This document shows positions 19,313 to 28,953 of a stretch of DNA of 64,000 nucleotides, one piece after another; the first letter of the stretch is position 1, and each line of letters starts with the position of its first letter. The notes beneath the pieces are model-generated. The model had not been told where the DNA came from, made no database searches, and saw only the letters and a program-made list of their open reading frames with translations. This stretch comes from Clostridium culturomicium (GTDB lineage: Bacteria > Bacillota > Clostridia > Clostridiales > Clostridiaceae). The position numbers and the translations under genes were made by a program. The stretch is taken from positions 1,336,827 through 1,400,826 of the forward strand of contig NZ_CCXK01000017.1 in assembly GCF_000821305.1 (NCBI RefSeq), in the 5' to 3' direction.

Positions 19313-20956
19313 ATGAAAAATTCAGTATATATAACAGGACATAGAAATCCAGATTCGGATTCTATCTGTGCGGCAATTGCATATGCAGAGTTTAAAAACA
19401 AAACTCAACGCATTAATGCCATTCCTATAAGACTTGGACCTATTAGTCCTGAAACACAATTTATATTAGATTATTTTGGAGTTGAACCTCCAAAGTTAGT
19501 TAAAACAGTAAAGCAGCAGGTAGCAGACTTAGAAATAGATAATGTAGCTCCTGTATCCCCTGACATATCATTAAAGATGGCTTGGTCAATAATGAAGCAG
19601 AAAAACATTAAAACTCTTCCAGTTACATATGGAAATGATAAATTAGCAGGTATTGTATCTGTTTCAAATATTGCTTCCAGCTACCTAGATATATGGGATA
19701 ATTATATTCTTGCAAAGAGTAAAACAAAACTTAATAGTATAATAGAAACTTTATCAGGTAAAATTATTTATTTAGCTGATGAAAATGTGGTGCTTAAAGG
19801 TAAGGTTGTGGTTGCCATGATGGAACCAAACGACATGAACCTAATCGAAGCCGAAGATATCGCAATTTGTGGTGACCGTGAAGTTGTACAAGAATTTGCT
19901 TTAAATAACAATATTAAGCTTATGATTACAACAAATAACTCTATACCATCTGAGAGAATCATAGAGCTTGCTAAACAAAAGGATTGTACCGTAATTTCTA
20001 CTCCGTATGATTCCTTTACAACAGCTCGTTTAATTCCTCAAAGTATTCCTATAAGTCATGTAATGACAAGAGATAACGTAATAAGCTTCTCTACAAGTGA
20101 CTTTATAGAAGAAATAAAGGATGTAATGCTTGAAACCAGGTATAGAAGCTATCCTGTCCTTGATGAATCAGGAGCAGTAACAGGAAGCATTTCTAGATAC
20201 CACTTAATTTCTCAACAAAAGAAAAATGTTATCTTAGTTGACCACAACGAAAGAACTCAATCTGTTGATGGATTAGAAGATGCAAATATCCTTGAAATCA
20301 TAGACCACCATAGAATTGGTGATATCCAGACTGGACAGCCAATCTACTTTAGAAATGAAGCTGTAGGCAGCAGCTCAACCATAGTTGCCTCAATATTCTT
20401 TGAGAATGGTATCAGACCATCTAAATCTGCAGCTGGACTTTTATGCGGAGCAATCATCTCTGATACCCTTTTATTAACTTCTCCAACCTCTACTTTAGTG
20501 GATGAGATAGTTCTTAAGAGACTTGCAGAGATTGCAAATATAAATATTGACGATTTTGCCAGCGAATTATTCAAGGCCGGAACTTCTCTTGAAGGTAAAA
20601 CTCCAAAGGATTTATTCTATCAAGACTTTAAAATCTTTAATATTGGAGACCTAAAGGTTGGAGTATCTCAAACGACAACTACTTACATGGACGGTCTTCT
20701 GCCATTCGTTGACGGCTTAAAGGAACTTATGGAAAATAAAGCTTCAAAGGATAACTTTGACCTTATAATCCAGATGGCAACAGATATCTTCAAAAGCTCC
20801 TCTTTATTCATAGTAGCAGGGGAACATAAGGAAGTATTCTGCAGAGCCTTTGATGTTACTTTAAATGAAAATGACACTGTTTATATTGAAGGTATGGTTT
20901 CTAGAAAGAAACAAATCATACCACCACTTACTGAAGCAGTTAATCAATTGAAATAA
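19313..20956 (+). CDS. ppaC: Mn-dependent inorganic pyrophosphatase with CBS and DRTGG regulatory domains
   Basis: This 547-residue family II (DHH) pyrophosphatase hydrolyses PPi. The catalytic part is split by an insert. The N-terminus holds GHRNPDSDSICAA (9-21), then come a CBS pair and a DRTGG-like domain (about 70-300). The chain then resumes with VDHNE and the DHH motif IIDHHRIGD, and ends with the DHHA2 domain. CBS-type pyrophosphatases are regulated by adenine nucleotides. AAAGGATGG precedes the start. It is monocistronic with a terminator directly after the stop. Confidence 0.94.
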   Translation: MKNSVYITGHRNPDSDSICAAIAYAEFKNKTQRINAIPIRLGPISPETQFILDYFGVEPPKLVKTVKQQVADLEIDNVAPVSPDISLKMAWSIMKQKNIKTLPVTYGNDKLAGIVSVSNIASSYLDIWDNYILAKSKTKLNSIIETLSGKIIYLADENVVLKGKVVVAMMEPNDMNLIEAEDIAICGDREVVQEFALNNNIKLMITTNNSIPSERIIELAKQKDCTVISTPYDSFTTARLIPQSIPISHVMTRDNVISFSTSDFIEEIKDVMLETRYRSYPVLDESGAVTGSISRYHLISQQKKNVILVDHNERTQSVDGLEDANILEIIDHHRIGDIQTGQPIYFRNEAVGSSSTIVASIFFENGIRPSKSAAGLLCGAIISDTLLLTSPTSTLVDEIVLKRLAEIANINIDDFASELFKAGTSLEGKTPKDLFYQDFKIFNIGDLKVGVSQTTTTYMDGLLPFVDGLKELMENKASKDNFDLIIQMATDIFKSSSLFIVAGEHKEVFCRAFDVTLNENDTVYIEGMVSRKKQIIPPLTEAVNQLK

Positions 20957-20983
20957 AAAAAGAGGCCCAGCCTCTTTTTTTTA
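20954..20983 (+). terminator. Intrinsic terminator after ppaC
   Basis: AGAGGC pairs with GCCTCT (20961-20975) around CCA, flanked by A7 and T8. Confidence 0.88.
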
Positions 20984-21017
20984 TTTAGAATGCTTGAATG
21001 TAGAATTTAGAATGATG

Positions 21018-21113
21018 GAAGCTTCTCCAAAGGCAGTGAGGAGAAGCTTTAATTTTATATTTAATAGAAAATGATTAATTTAACATCAAAGAAATTCCGT
21101 AGGAATTTCCACC
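21018..21113. repeat. Two palindromes between convergent genes
   Basis: AAGCTTCTCC (21019-21028) pairs with GGAGAAGCTT about 12 bases later. A second hairpin of GAAATTCC/GGAATTTC lies at about 21090-21108 and could terminate the minus-strand gene. Degenerate TAGAATT heptamers flank them (20986-21015, 21112-21125). Confidence 0.6.
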
Positions 21114-21119
21114 ACCATT

Positions 21120-21968
21120 CTAAATTATAAATTTTAAATTCAAATTTATAAGTACAATAAATAAAATAAATGCCACTCCCGCCACTCCATAAATAATTGT
21201 AACCAAATCCTTAGTAGCAACCTCATCAATCTTTCCCTGATATACTCCATAGCTTTTTATATAATGAACTACTTCATAGTTTTCAAAATAATAAAAATTT
21301 ACCGTTTCTATATACGCACCTAATATATAAACATTTAATAAGGGCATATAAAATAAATTTTGAAAAAACTCCCCCTTAAAACTAATTTTAAAGGTTTTAT
21401 TTCTACATATATAAATTAAATATAAAAGACCATCTCCAATTAAAGAAGGAAGAATAAATATGATATTAAGAATTTTTTCCCCTACCCCGTGAGCTAATTC
21501 ATCAAAATAAAAATAAATCATTCCGTAAGCAACAGATGCCCCATTCCCAAAAAATACAATAATTAAAAGTGGTGTAATAAAACTTCCTATTAAAGACTTC
21601 CCAAGCAGCGTTAAAGTTTCATAAAACACCTTCCTATCATTTATATTTTTGTTAATAATTTTTCTTTTTCTACTTAAATTTTTCTCTATCTTGATTCCTT
21701 TATTAAAGTTATTACCACTTTTCTTCTCTACAGCACCCACAATCTCTAACACACCAAAGGCCACTATTCCATTTATAGCTTCACTTTCTGGTATTAAATA
21801 TACCGCTGAAGCCACCAAAGCTGTTAATAATAAATATATTATATTTACAGCTTTCTTATTTTTTATCTTAGCTTCCACTCCCCATCTAAATGTTGAAACA
21901 ATGTGCTTTCTATCAAGCTTATAAAATAGCAGACTTAATGTGCCTCCAACCAAATACCCTACCCTCAT
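21120..21968 (-). CDS. Predicted membrane protein of unknown function
   Basis: This 282-residue protein does not match a family I recognise. About six hydrophobic segments are visible: near residues 4-17, 42-60, 64-76, 118-140, 165-185 and 258-280. A basic cytoplasmic-looking loop (85-112, rich in K, N and R) separates the first and second halves. It may belong with the zinc-ribbon gene downstream, 75 bp away on the same strand being the other neighbour upstream. No catalytic motif is evident. Confidence 0.7.
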   Translation of the reverse strand: MRVGYLVGGTLSLLFYKLDRKHIVSTFRWGVEAKIKNKKAVNIIYLLLTALVASAVYLIPESEAINGIVAFGVLEIVGAVEKKSGNNFNKGIKIEKNLSRKRKIINKNINDRKVFYETLTLLGKSLIGSFITPLLIIVFFGNGASVAYGMIYFYFDELAHGVGEKILNIIFILPSLIGDGLLYLIYICRNKTFKISFKGEFFQNLFYMPLLNVYILGAYIETVNFYYFENYEVVHYIKSYGVYQGKIDEVATKDLVTIIYGVAGVAFILFIVLINLNLKFII

Positions 21969-22043
21969 CGTCCACCTCCTATTGAATTAAACAGATAATA
22001 ATAAATTCCTTATTATCTTTAACACAACTAACCTTTACCTAGG

Positions 22044-22370
22044 TCATTTCAACCTTCTACCACACATTGTGCAATATTCATTTTGAAAGAATACCATCTC
22101 TCCACATCTCTTGTTAAAGCATTCTATTAAAAAGCATGTACCACACTTTTCACATTGATCTAAAACAAAGCTCATCTCACCACAGAATGGACACTTCACT
22201 ATAAGCTTCCTGCCACAACAACTGCATTCCTTTTGATCTTTAGTAACCTCTCTAAAGCATTCAGGGCACCTAATTATAAATGGATTCCTGCTTTTACACT
22301 TTGGACAATATTTAGCATCCTTTGAAATCATCTCCCCACAATGAATACACTGTTTAACATAAGATGTCAT
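22044..22370 (-). CDS. Zinc-ribbon protein with eight cysteine knuckles
   Basis: This 108-residue protein is made almost entirely of zinc ribbons. Cys pairs occur as CIHC, CPKC, CPEC, CSCC, CPFC, CEKC, C4C and CTMC, enough for four treble-clef or ribbon sites (double zinc ribbon style). There is no DNA-binding or enzymatic domain beyond that. Such proteins are often adaptors, and no specific function can be assigned. Its RBS (AAGGAGTG) is clear. It lies upstream of the membrane protein gene on the same strand, 75 bp apart, so the two may be cotranscribed. Confidence 0.8.
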   Translation of the reverse strand: MTSYVKQCIHCGEMISKDAKYCPKCKSRNPFIIRCPECFREVTKDQKECSCCGRKLIVKCPFCGEMSFVLDQCEKCGTCFLIECFNKRCGEMVFFQNEYCTMCGRRLK

Positions 22371-22465
22371 TAAATCACTCCTTAAAAATCTACTTTCATC
22401 TTCTCTTTATATACTCTATATATATTAAATTGCTTTAAAAATAATTAACAAAATCCAATTATAAT

Positions 22466-22506
22466 TAAAAAAACCACTCAGCTGCTTTTGCAACTGAGCG
22501 GTTTCA
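22466..22506 (-). terminator. Intrinsic terminator after the aminotransferase gene
   Basis: AACCACTCAGCTG pairs with CAACTGAGCGGTT. Two positions pair as G-U only on the minus-strand RNA, and the T7 run also lies on that side. Confidence 0.88.
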
Positions 22507-22534
22507 CTAATATTTATTTAAAACAATAAAACAC

Positions 22535-23368
22535 TTACCATTTCTTAACAGAGTAATTATTTAAATCCTCTTCACTGATTTTATCAAACTGTTCTTTAAT
22601 ATCATATATTTTACTATAAATTTCATTAAACTTAATAACACCTTCAACTTCATTAATTGGAAGGACCTTTGGAGATGTACCTGAAATAAACAAACCATCT
22701 AAGTCCTTTATCTCCTCATGTGTTACTTCCTTTTCTTCCACAGTTAAATTTAAAGCCTTACATGCCTCAATAATCTTTTCTCTTGTTATTCCAAGAAGAA
22801 CACCTTCAGCAGGTGCAGTATAAACCATAGTTCCCTTTATCATGAAGATATTAGATTTACTTCCCTCCGTAACAAATCCCTGGTTATTAATTAATATAGC
22901 TTCAAAGGCTTCCCTATCTGAAATTTCCTTTGTAACCTTTTCTCTAAAGGAATTATCAACAACCTTAGCGTTTGGATTAGTTCTTTCACCAAAATAAAGA
23001 ATTGTCTTAACGCCTTCCTTATACATTTCTTCAGTAGGATAATAAGCTGTAATTGAAAAAATATATAGATTTCCCTGGTTAATCACAATTTTTATATTTC
23101 CATTATGTACTCTATTTAAAGATATAAGCTGATTCACATACTGCTTAAGAGTCTTTAAATCCACAGGGCTATTCTCTCCTGCTAAGCTCAAAGATTTCTC
23201 AAGTCTTAATAAATGCTCCTTTAAAAATAAAGGCTTGCTGTTTATTACTCTTAACACCTCATAAATACACTTTCCTTCTACTTTGTAGAAATCTTGAAAT
23301 TCTTCTGCTGTATATGCTTCATCATTTTTAATAAAATATTGATAATACCCTTGAATACAATTCTCCAT
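22535..23368 (-). CDS. Class IV aminotransferase (PabC/IlvE-like)
   Basis: This PLP enzyme of 277 residues starts at the ATG at 23368. The upstream GTG at 23380 would sit inside the ribosome site GAGGTGG. The fold-type IV features are visible: the PLP-lysine region REKVTKEISDREAF, the EGSKSNIFMI block and the LLGITREKIIE block. These fit 4-amino-4-deoxychorismate lyase or branched-chain/D-amino-acid aminotransferase, and the sequence does not decide between them. The ribosome site overlaps the end of the HAD gene upstream, implying coupled translation. Confidence 0.82.
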   Translation of the reverse strand: MENCIQGYYQYFIKNDEAYTAEEFQDFYKVEGKCIYEVLRVINSKPLFLKEHLLRLEKSLSLAGENSPVDLKTLKQYVNQLISLNRVHNGNIKIVINQGNLYIFSITAYYPTEEMYKEGVKTILYFGERTNPNAKVVDNSFREKVTKEISDREAFEAILINNQGFVTEGSKSNIFMIKGTMVYTAPAEGVLLGITREKIIEACKALNLTVEEKEVTHEEIKDLDGLFISGTSPKVLPINEVEGVIKFNEIYSKIYDIKEQFDKISEEDLNNYSVKKW

Positions 23369-23370
23369 CT

Positions 23371-24009
23371 CTATTTCCACCTCAAAATCTTTAAATCATG
23401 CTTTTTATTATAATTTATAAGGTATCCTGTTCCTGCTAACTGAAGTAATGGAAGATCTGATAAAGAATCTGAGAACATCACTGAATTTTTAAAATCAACT
23501 TCAATATTGTCCTTCTTTAACTCCTCCATAAGTCTTTTAACCTTCTCTTCACCTTTGCAGTTTTTTCCTACAACTATAGGCTCAAATTTTCCATCATTCA
23601 TTTTAAACTTTGTTCCAATAACTTTATCTACACCTTCAATATTATAGAATTCATTAACATAAAACTCTGGTGATGCAGAAATTAGATAAACCTTATATCC
23701 TTTGGCTTTATATTCCTTTATAGCCTTAAGCCCATCTTCATATAAAAGATTACTGATATGATCTCTATAAAAATCCCTTACTATTGATTTCAACTCTTCT
23801 TCATTAGTACCACTTAAAAACTTAAGAAATCTTTCCTTTGTTCTTGTTGCATCAAAAACGTTAACTCCATACCCAAGTACTGTAAGGATATGAGCTGGTA
23901 TGTATTTAATTAAACTTTTATCACGCTTTAACATGTATTTGTAAAGCTCTATAGACGTTTCCTTCTTTGTAAGTGTATAGTCAATATCGAATATCGCTAG
24001 TTTTTCCAT
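23371..24009 (-). CDS. HAD-superfamily hydrolase, subfamily IB (SerB-like)
   Basis: The protein has 212 residues. Motif I is FDIDYTLT with nucleophile Asp8, motif II is LISAS, and motif III/IV is MFSDSLSDLPLL, all in the order of HAD-IB phosphatases. The helical cap is short, as in phosphoserine phosphatase-like enzymes, but the substrate is unknown. It is translationally coupled to the aminotransferase downstream (3 bp apart). Together they may act in serine or folate-related metabolism; that is inference. Confidence 0.85.
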   Translation of the reverse strand: MEKLAIFDIDYTLTKKETSIELYKYMLKRDKSLIKYIPAHILTVLGYGVNVFDATRTKERFLKFLSGTNEEELKSIVRDFYRDHISNLLYEDGLKAIKEYKAKGYKVYLISASPEFYVNEFYNIEGVDKVIGTKFKMNDGKFEPIVVGKNCKGEEKVKRLMEELKKDNIEVDFKNSVMFSDSLSDLPLLQLAGTGYLINYNKKHDLKILRWK

Positions 24010-24390
24010 TGTTGTTACCTCTTTTTAAATTTATAATGTAGAATTTAGAATTTAGAATGTAGAATGGTAGTGTGAATTCAGCTGAAGCTGAACTTCATTT
24101 TATAGCAGCCCTGTTGGCGCTGCTTTCCTAATTTCCTTCGGAAATTAAATATGAACTACATCTTATTCTTTCTTATTTTATTATATGTTAAAAGTGGAAA
24201 TTAATAAATCCTTTTAGCTCTTATTAATCTTAATTCTTCAAAATAAAATTAAAGAAATTCCTAACTAGTGGATTTCTTTCACAATTCTAAATTTTACGTT
24301 TCAGCACCTTACATTAAACTTCTAACACTATATGTTAACTGCTTAATGTAGTGCATGAAAAAAGCCGCATTTAGCGGCTTTTAAGTTAAA
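24010..24390. other. 381-bp intergenic gap with hairpin cluster
   Basis: No gene is visible. It holds TAGAATT-type heptamers (24030-24065) and three small palindromes close together at about 24073-24150: TTCAGCTGAAGCTGAA, AGCAGC/GCTGCT and AATTTCC/GGAAATT. The remaining sequence is AT-rich. The terminator of the DUF1292 gene is at its right edge. Confidence 0.6.
24358..24383 (-). terminator. Intrinsic terminator after the DUF1292 gene
   Basis: AAAAGCCGC pairs with GCGGCTTTT (24360-24382) around a 5-base loop, with a T-run on the minus strand. Confidence 0.87.
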
Positions 24391-24789
24391 TTAGTTTTCA
24401 GCGTTCTCTTGCTCAAGCATTTTCTCGTAGTATGCTCTAGCAGCATCATACTCTTCGTCCTCTGGAACTACAAGCTCTCCTACTTCGTCATCTCCAACAA
24501 CTTTGAATAAGTATATAGAACCATCATCTGGATTTTGAACTAATGCATATTCGTTTTCTTCAAATAAGAATCCGTCTACTACTTCACACTCCATAACGTT
24601 TCCGTTCTCATCTTCTAATTCAACAAACATTGCTTCGTGCTCGTGATCTGCGCATCCGCAACCTTCATGGTCATGATTATGGTCGTGTCCGTGACCTCCA
24701 CAGCATCCCTCATGTCCTTCGTGTCCGTGTCCTCCACAGCATCCTGTTTTTTCTTTATTATCATCGTGTCCGCAACAATTACTTCCCAT
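24391..24789 (-). CDS. DUF1292 protein with a His/Cys-rich N-terminal extension
   Basis: The protein has 132 residues. The C-terminal half (about 54-115, FVELEDENGNVMECEVVDGF onward) is a DUF1292 domain, common in Firmicutes and of unknown function. The first 52 residues are unusual: eight Cys and eleven His in repeated CCGGHGH blocks with alternating H-D-H, which looks like a metal-binding tail. AGGAGGTC precedes the ATG. Codon use resembles highly expressed genes. It is monocistronic. The tail might store or buffer Ni, Zn or Co; this is inferred from composition only. Confidence 0.85.
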   Translation of the reverse strand: MGSNCCGHDDNKEKTGCCGGHGHEGHEGCCGGHGHDHNHDHEGCGCADHEHEAMFVELEDENGNVMECEVVDGFLFEENEYALVQNPDDGSIYLFKVVGDDEVGELVVPEDEEYDAARAYYEKMLEQENAEN

Positions 24790-25060
24790 TACAATGACCT
24801 CCTTTATAAATTCTCTTCTACATTGTACCCCTAAATTATGATTTTTAGAAGTGTTTTTATAATAAATTTTTGTTAATATGGAATTTTTGTTCCATATTTA
24901 ATCTTTTTCCCTTAAAATCTTTCTTTAAACTTATATTTTTTCCTTAATTTTTATATTTATATTTATATTTATATTTATATTTATGTTTATCTTTAATTCT
25001 TGTATTTTCATTTTTATATAAACTAAATTTATTTCTATCTGTTATATATATATGTTGCCA

Positions 25061-25128
25061 CCCTATGTTCTTTTTTAAATAAATGTTGTTGATATGATCA
25101 ACAACATTTATTTAAAAAAGACTCTAAG
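25061..25128. mobile_element. Miniature palindromic element made of two head-to-head IS ends
   Basis: A 24-bp perfect inverted repeat (25070-25093 with 25097-25120) is separated only by ATG. Each arm with its outer flank (CCCTATGTT outside on the left, ACTCTAAG on the right) matches the terminal inverted repeats of the IS1595-like unit at 36430 and 37865. Confidence 0.75.
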
Positions 25129-25358
25129 CTATGCATTAGTATATACTACAATTATGCATCACCTTATATCTATCAATCCGTAATAACTTTAAGTTATACA
25201 TTTATATATACTACAATGCATTGTTATATACTAAAATACATACTTAATCTAAGATTTTTACAACCATCCTATCAACCTCTTAGTTTAAAAAACATTCTCT
25301 AACAATTGCACAAAAAAAAATTTCAACTACCACAACAAGTTATTTCATTATGAAAACA

Positions 25359-25403
25359 TAAAAAAGGAGATGGAAGCTTTGAAAGTCAAAGTTCCATCTC
25401 CTT
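25359..25403 (-). terminator. Strong intrinsic terminator after nifJ
   Basis: GGAGATGGAA (25366-25375) pairs with TTCCATCTCC (25392-25401), extended inside by CTTTG/CAAAG, with a T-run on the minus strand. Confidence 0.9.
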
Positions 25404-25437
25404 ATTTATTTTAACCTTAAAGGTTTATTAGAAACTA

Positions 25438-28400
25438 TTAAGCTTGAGCAGCAAGTTTCTTGTAACCTTCTAATCTTTCTTTAGCATCTTGCTCAGTCTT
25501 AGCAAATAACTCTTCAGCTATTTCTGGGTACATTTTTGCAAGAGATGCGTATCTAACTTCTCCAAGGATGAAGTCTCTGAATGATTCAGTTGGCTCTTTA
25601 GAATCTAATATGAATGGATTCTTACCTGCTTCTTTAAGCTCTGGGTTGAATCTGTATAATCCCCAGTATCCGCAAGCAACAGCTTTCTTAGCTTCTAATT
25701 GAGAACCGCTCATTCCACCTTTTAATCCGTGGCTGATACATGGAGCGTAAGCAATGATTAGAGATGGTCCGTTGTATGCTTCTGCTTCTTTTATAGCTTT
25801 AAGAGTTTGATTGTGGTCAGCTCCCATAGCTATTTGAGCAACATATACATAACCATAGCTCATTGCCATCATTCCAAGGTCTTTCTTCTTAGTCTTCTTA
25901 CCAGATGCAGCAAACTTAGCGATTGCAGCAGTTGGAGTAGCTTTAGAAGCTTGACCACCAGTGTTAGAGTAAATCTCTGTATCAAATACAAATATATTTA
26001 CGTTCTCTCCTGATGCTAGAACAGCGTCAACTCCACCGTATCCGATGTCGTAAGCCCAACCGTCTCCACCGAAGATCCATTGAGATCTCTTAACGAAATG
26101 ATCTTTGTGCTTGTAGATTTCTTGCATAGTTTCGCAGCAGTCTTTATTAGCTTCAACTAATGGAAGAAGCTTCTTAGCAGCAGCTTTTGATCCTTCTGCA
26201 TCATCTTTGTTCTCTAACCATTCAGTTAAAGCAGCTTTTAACTCTTCGTTGCAAGCTTTTTCAGCAGCTTCTGTAACTAATTCAGTTAATTTACTTCTTA
26301 ACTGGTTAGCTCCTATGAACATACCTAATCCGAATTCAGCGTTGTCTTCGAATAGAGAGTTAGCCCATGCTGGTCCTTTTCCTTCTTGGTTCTTAGTGTA
26401 TGGAGTAGCTGGAGCAGATCCTCCCCAGATTGATGAACATCCAGTAGCGTTTGCTATCATCATTCTGTCTCCGAATAATTGAGTTATAAGCTTAGCATAT
26501 GGAGTTTCTCCACATCCAGCACAAGCTCCAGAGAACTCGAATAATGGAGTCTCAAATTGGCTTCCTTTAACTGAATTTGTTCCCATTGGGTTAGCAGTCT
26601 TAGGCATTTTAACAGTGAAATCCCAAACTTCTTTTTGAGCTTCTTGAGTGTCAGCTGGCTTCATAACTAAAGCTTTTTCTTTAGCTGGACAAACTTGTGC
26701 ACAGTTTCCGCATCCAGTACAGTCTGCAGGAGATACTGACATAGTGAATTTTAATCCAGCAAATGCTTTTCCACCTTTAGCATCTACTAATTTAATAGCT
26801 TCTGGAGCTCCAGCGAAGTCCTCTTCAGTTCCAACGTATGGTCTTATTGTAGCGTGTGGGCATACATAAGCACATTGGTTACATTGGATACAATGTTCTG
26901 GAATCCACTCTGGAATGTTAACTCCTATACATCTCTTCTCATAAGCAGCAGTTCCAGCATCAAATGTACCATCTTCTCTACCTTGGAAAGCAGATACAGG
27001 AAGTTTATTTCCTTCTTGTCTGTTCATTGGTTCAACTATTTCTGTGATGAATGCTGGCTTCTCTACAGTTTCTTTCACTTCGTCTACAGCATCTTTCCAT
27101 GAAGCTGGAATTTCAACTTTAACTAAAGCGTTGATACCTGCATCGATAGCATCGTGGTTCATCTTAACAACTTTCTCACCTTTTTTACCGTAAGAAGTAA
27201 CAACAGCTTGCTTTAAGTAAGCTATAGCTTCATCTACTGGTATTATGTTAGCTAGTTTGAAGAATGCAGCTTGACAAATCATGTTGATTCTTCCACCTAG
27301 TCCGATTTCTTGAGCAAGTTTTACAGCGTTTAATGTGTAGAAGTTTATGTTGTGCTCAGCAATGTATCTCTTCATTGAAGCTGGTAAGTTTCTCTCTAAA
27401 CCTTCTGCATCCCAGATAGTGTTTAATAAGAAAGTACCGCCATCTTTAATTCCAGCTAATACGTTGTAAGTATTAACGTAAGATTGGTTGTGGCATCCAA
27501 TGTAGTTCGCTTGGTTGATTAGGTAAGGTGATTTTATTGGGTTCTTACCAAATCTTAAGTGAGACATTGTAACTCCACCAGATTTTTTAGAGTCATAATC
27601 AAAGTAAGCTTGAGCATACATGTCTGTATGGTCTCCTATGATTTTGATTGCGCTCTTGTTAGCTCCAACAGTACCGTCAGATCCTAATCCCCAGAACTTA
27701 CACTCAACAGTTCCTTCAGTACCAGTAGCGATTTCTCTAGTTACTTCTAAAGAAGTGTTAGTTACGTCGTCATTAATCGCTAAAGTAAATCCGTTTTTAA
27801 GGTCTTCACCTTTTAAGTGATCGAATACAGTTACGATGTGAGATGGAGTAGTATCTTTTGAACCTAATCCGTATCTTCCACCTATGATAACTGGTCTTTC
27901 AGCTTTGTCATAGAATGCATTTCTGATATCTTGGTATAATGGTTCTCCAGCTGATCCTGGCTCTTTAGTTCTATCAAGTACAGCTATTTTCTTAACTGTA
28001 GTTGGCATGTGCTTGAAGAAATGCTCTAATGAGAATGGTCTGAATAAGTGAACTTTTAATAATCCAACTTTTTCTCCTTGAGCTGTTAAGTAATCTATAG
28101 TCTCTTCAATAGCGTCACAAATAGATCCCATAGCAACTATTACTCTATCAGCATCTGGTGCTCCATAGTAGTTGAATGTGTGGTAATCTGTTCCGATTTC
28201 TGCGTTAATCATTTCCATATATTTTTCTACAACATCTGGTAATGCATTGTAGTATGGGTTAGCAGCTTCTCTAGCTTGGAAGTATACATCTGGATTTTGA
28301 GCAGTACCTTTTGTTACTGGGTGCTCTGGACTTAAAGCATTTTCTCTGTAAGCTTGTACAGCATCTTTGTTTAAGAACTTTTCTAATGTTTCATAATCCC

Positions 28401-28953
28401 AAGTTTGAATCTTTTGAATTTCGTGAGAAGTTCTAAATCCATCAAAGAAGTGTAGGAATGGAACTTTTCCTTCTATAGCAGCTAAGTGAGCTATTGGAGC
28501 TAAGTCCATAACTTCTTGTACACTGTTTGTTGCAAGTAAAGCAAATCCTGTTTGTCTTGCTGCCATAACGTCTTGGTGGTCACCAAATATTGATAAAGCT
28601 TGAGCTGCTAATGCTCTAGCACTTACATGTAGAACTGCTGGTAATAATTGTCCAGCCATTTTGTACATGTTTGGTATCATTAAAAGTAATCCTTGAGAAG
28701 CAGTAAATGTTGTAGTTAATGCTCCTGCTTGTAATGATCCGTGAACTGCTCCAGCTGCTCCAGCCTCTGATTGCATTTCAACAACTTTTAATTTTTGTCC
28801 GAAAACGTTCTTTCTGCCTTGAGCTGCCCATTCGTCACAGTGCTCAGCCATAGGTGATGATGGTGTGATTGGGAATATCGCTGCTACGTCAGTATATGCA
28901 TACGCAACGTGAGCTGCAGCGGTATTTCCATCCATGGTTTTCATTTTTCTCAT
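25438..28953 (-). CDS. nifJ: Pyruvate:ferredoxin (flavodoxin) oxidoreductase
   Basis: This 1171-residue single-chain PFOR oxidises pyruvate to acetyl-CoA and CO2, reducing ferredoxin; it is the central step of clostridial fermentation. The domain order is complete: N-terminal domain with PITPSSPMAE; CoA and gamma-like domains; two 4Fe-4S sites, CIQCNQCAYVCPHA near residue 690 and CTGCGNCAQVCP near 746; GACAGCGETPY near 811; and the TPP site GDGWAYDIGYGGVDA near 960. Codon use is strongly biased, as expected for a very abundant enzyme. Start at 28953 with AGAGGG upstream. Monocistronic. Confidence 0.97.
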   Translation of the reverse strand: MRKMKTMDGNTAAAHVAYAYTDVAAIFPITPSSPMAEHCDEWAAQGRKNVFGQKLKVVEMQSEAGAAGAVHGSLQAGALTTTFTASQGLLLMIPNMYKMAGQLLPAVLHVSARALAAQALSIFGDHQDVMAARQTGFALLATNSVQEVMDLAPIAHLAAIEGKVPFLHFFDGFRTSHEIQKIQTWDYETLEKFLNKDAVQAYRENALSPEHPVTKGTAQNPDVYFQAREAANPYYNALPDVVEKYMEMINAEIGTDYHTFNYYGAPDADRVIVAMGSICDAIEETIDYLTAQGEKVGLLKVHLFRPFSLEHFFKHMPTTVKKIAVLDRTKEPGSAGEPLYQDIRNAFYDKAERPVIIGGRYGLGSKDTTPSHIVTVFDHLKGEDLKNGFTLAINDDVTNTSLEVTREIATGTEGTVECKFWGLGSDGTVGANKSAIKIIGDHTDMYAQAYFDYDSKKSGGVTMSHLRFGKNPIKSPYLINQANYIGCHNQSYVNTYNVLAGIKDGGTFLLNTIWDAEGLERNLPASMKRYIAEHNINFYTLNAVKLAQEIGLGGRINMICQAAFFKLANIIPVDEAIAYLKQAVVTSYGKKGEKVVKMNHDAIDAGINALVKVEIPASWKDAVDEVKETVEKPAFITEIVEPMNRQEGNKLPVSAFQGREDGTFDAGTAAYEKRCIGVNIPEWIPEHCIQCNQCAYVCPHATIRPYVGTEEDFAGAPEAIKLVDAKGGKAFAGLKFTMSVSPADCTGCGNCAQVCPAKEKALVMKPADTQEAQKEVWDFTVKMPKTANPMGTNSVKGSQFETPLFEFSGACAGCGETPYAKLITQLFGDRMMIANATGCSSIWGGSAPATPYTKNQEGKGPAWANSLFEDNAEFGLGMFIGANQLRSKLTELVTEAAEKACNEELKAALTEWLENKDDAEGSKAAAKKLLPLVEANKDCCETMQEIYKHKDHFVKRSQWIFGGDGWAYDIGYGGVDAVLASGENVNIFVFDTEIYSNTGGQASKATPTAAIAKFAASGKKTKKKDLGMMAMSYGYVYVAQIAMGADHNQTLKAIKEAEAYNGPSLIIAYAPCISHGLKGGMSGSQLEAKKAVACGYWGLYRFNPELKEAGKNPFILDSKEPTESFRDFILGEVRYASLAKMYPEIAEELFAKTEQDAKERLEGYKKLAAQA

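Larger units (their letters stand above)
24790..25437. other. 648-bp intergenic gap (DUF1292 - nifJ)
   Basis: No gene is visible. It holds a TTATAT microsatellite (about 24945-24985), a palindromic element at 25061-25128 and the nifJ terminator at 25359-25403. The rest is very AT-rich with scattered near-repeats of TATACTACAAT (about 25140-25240). Confidence 0.65.
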
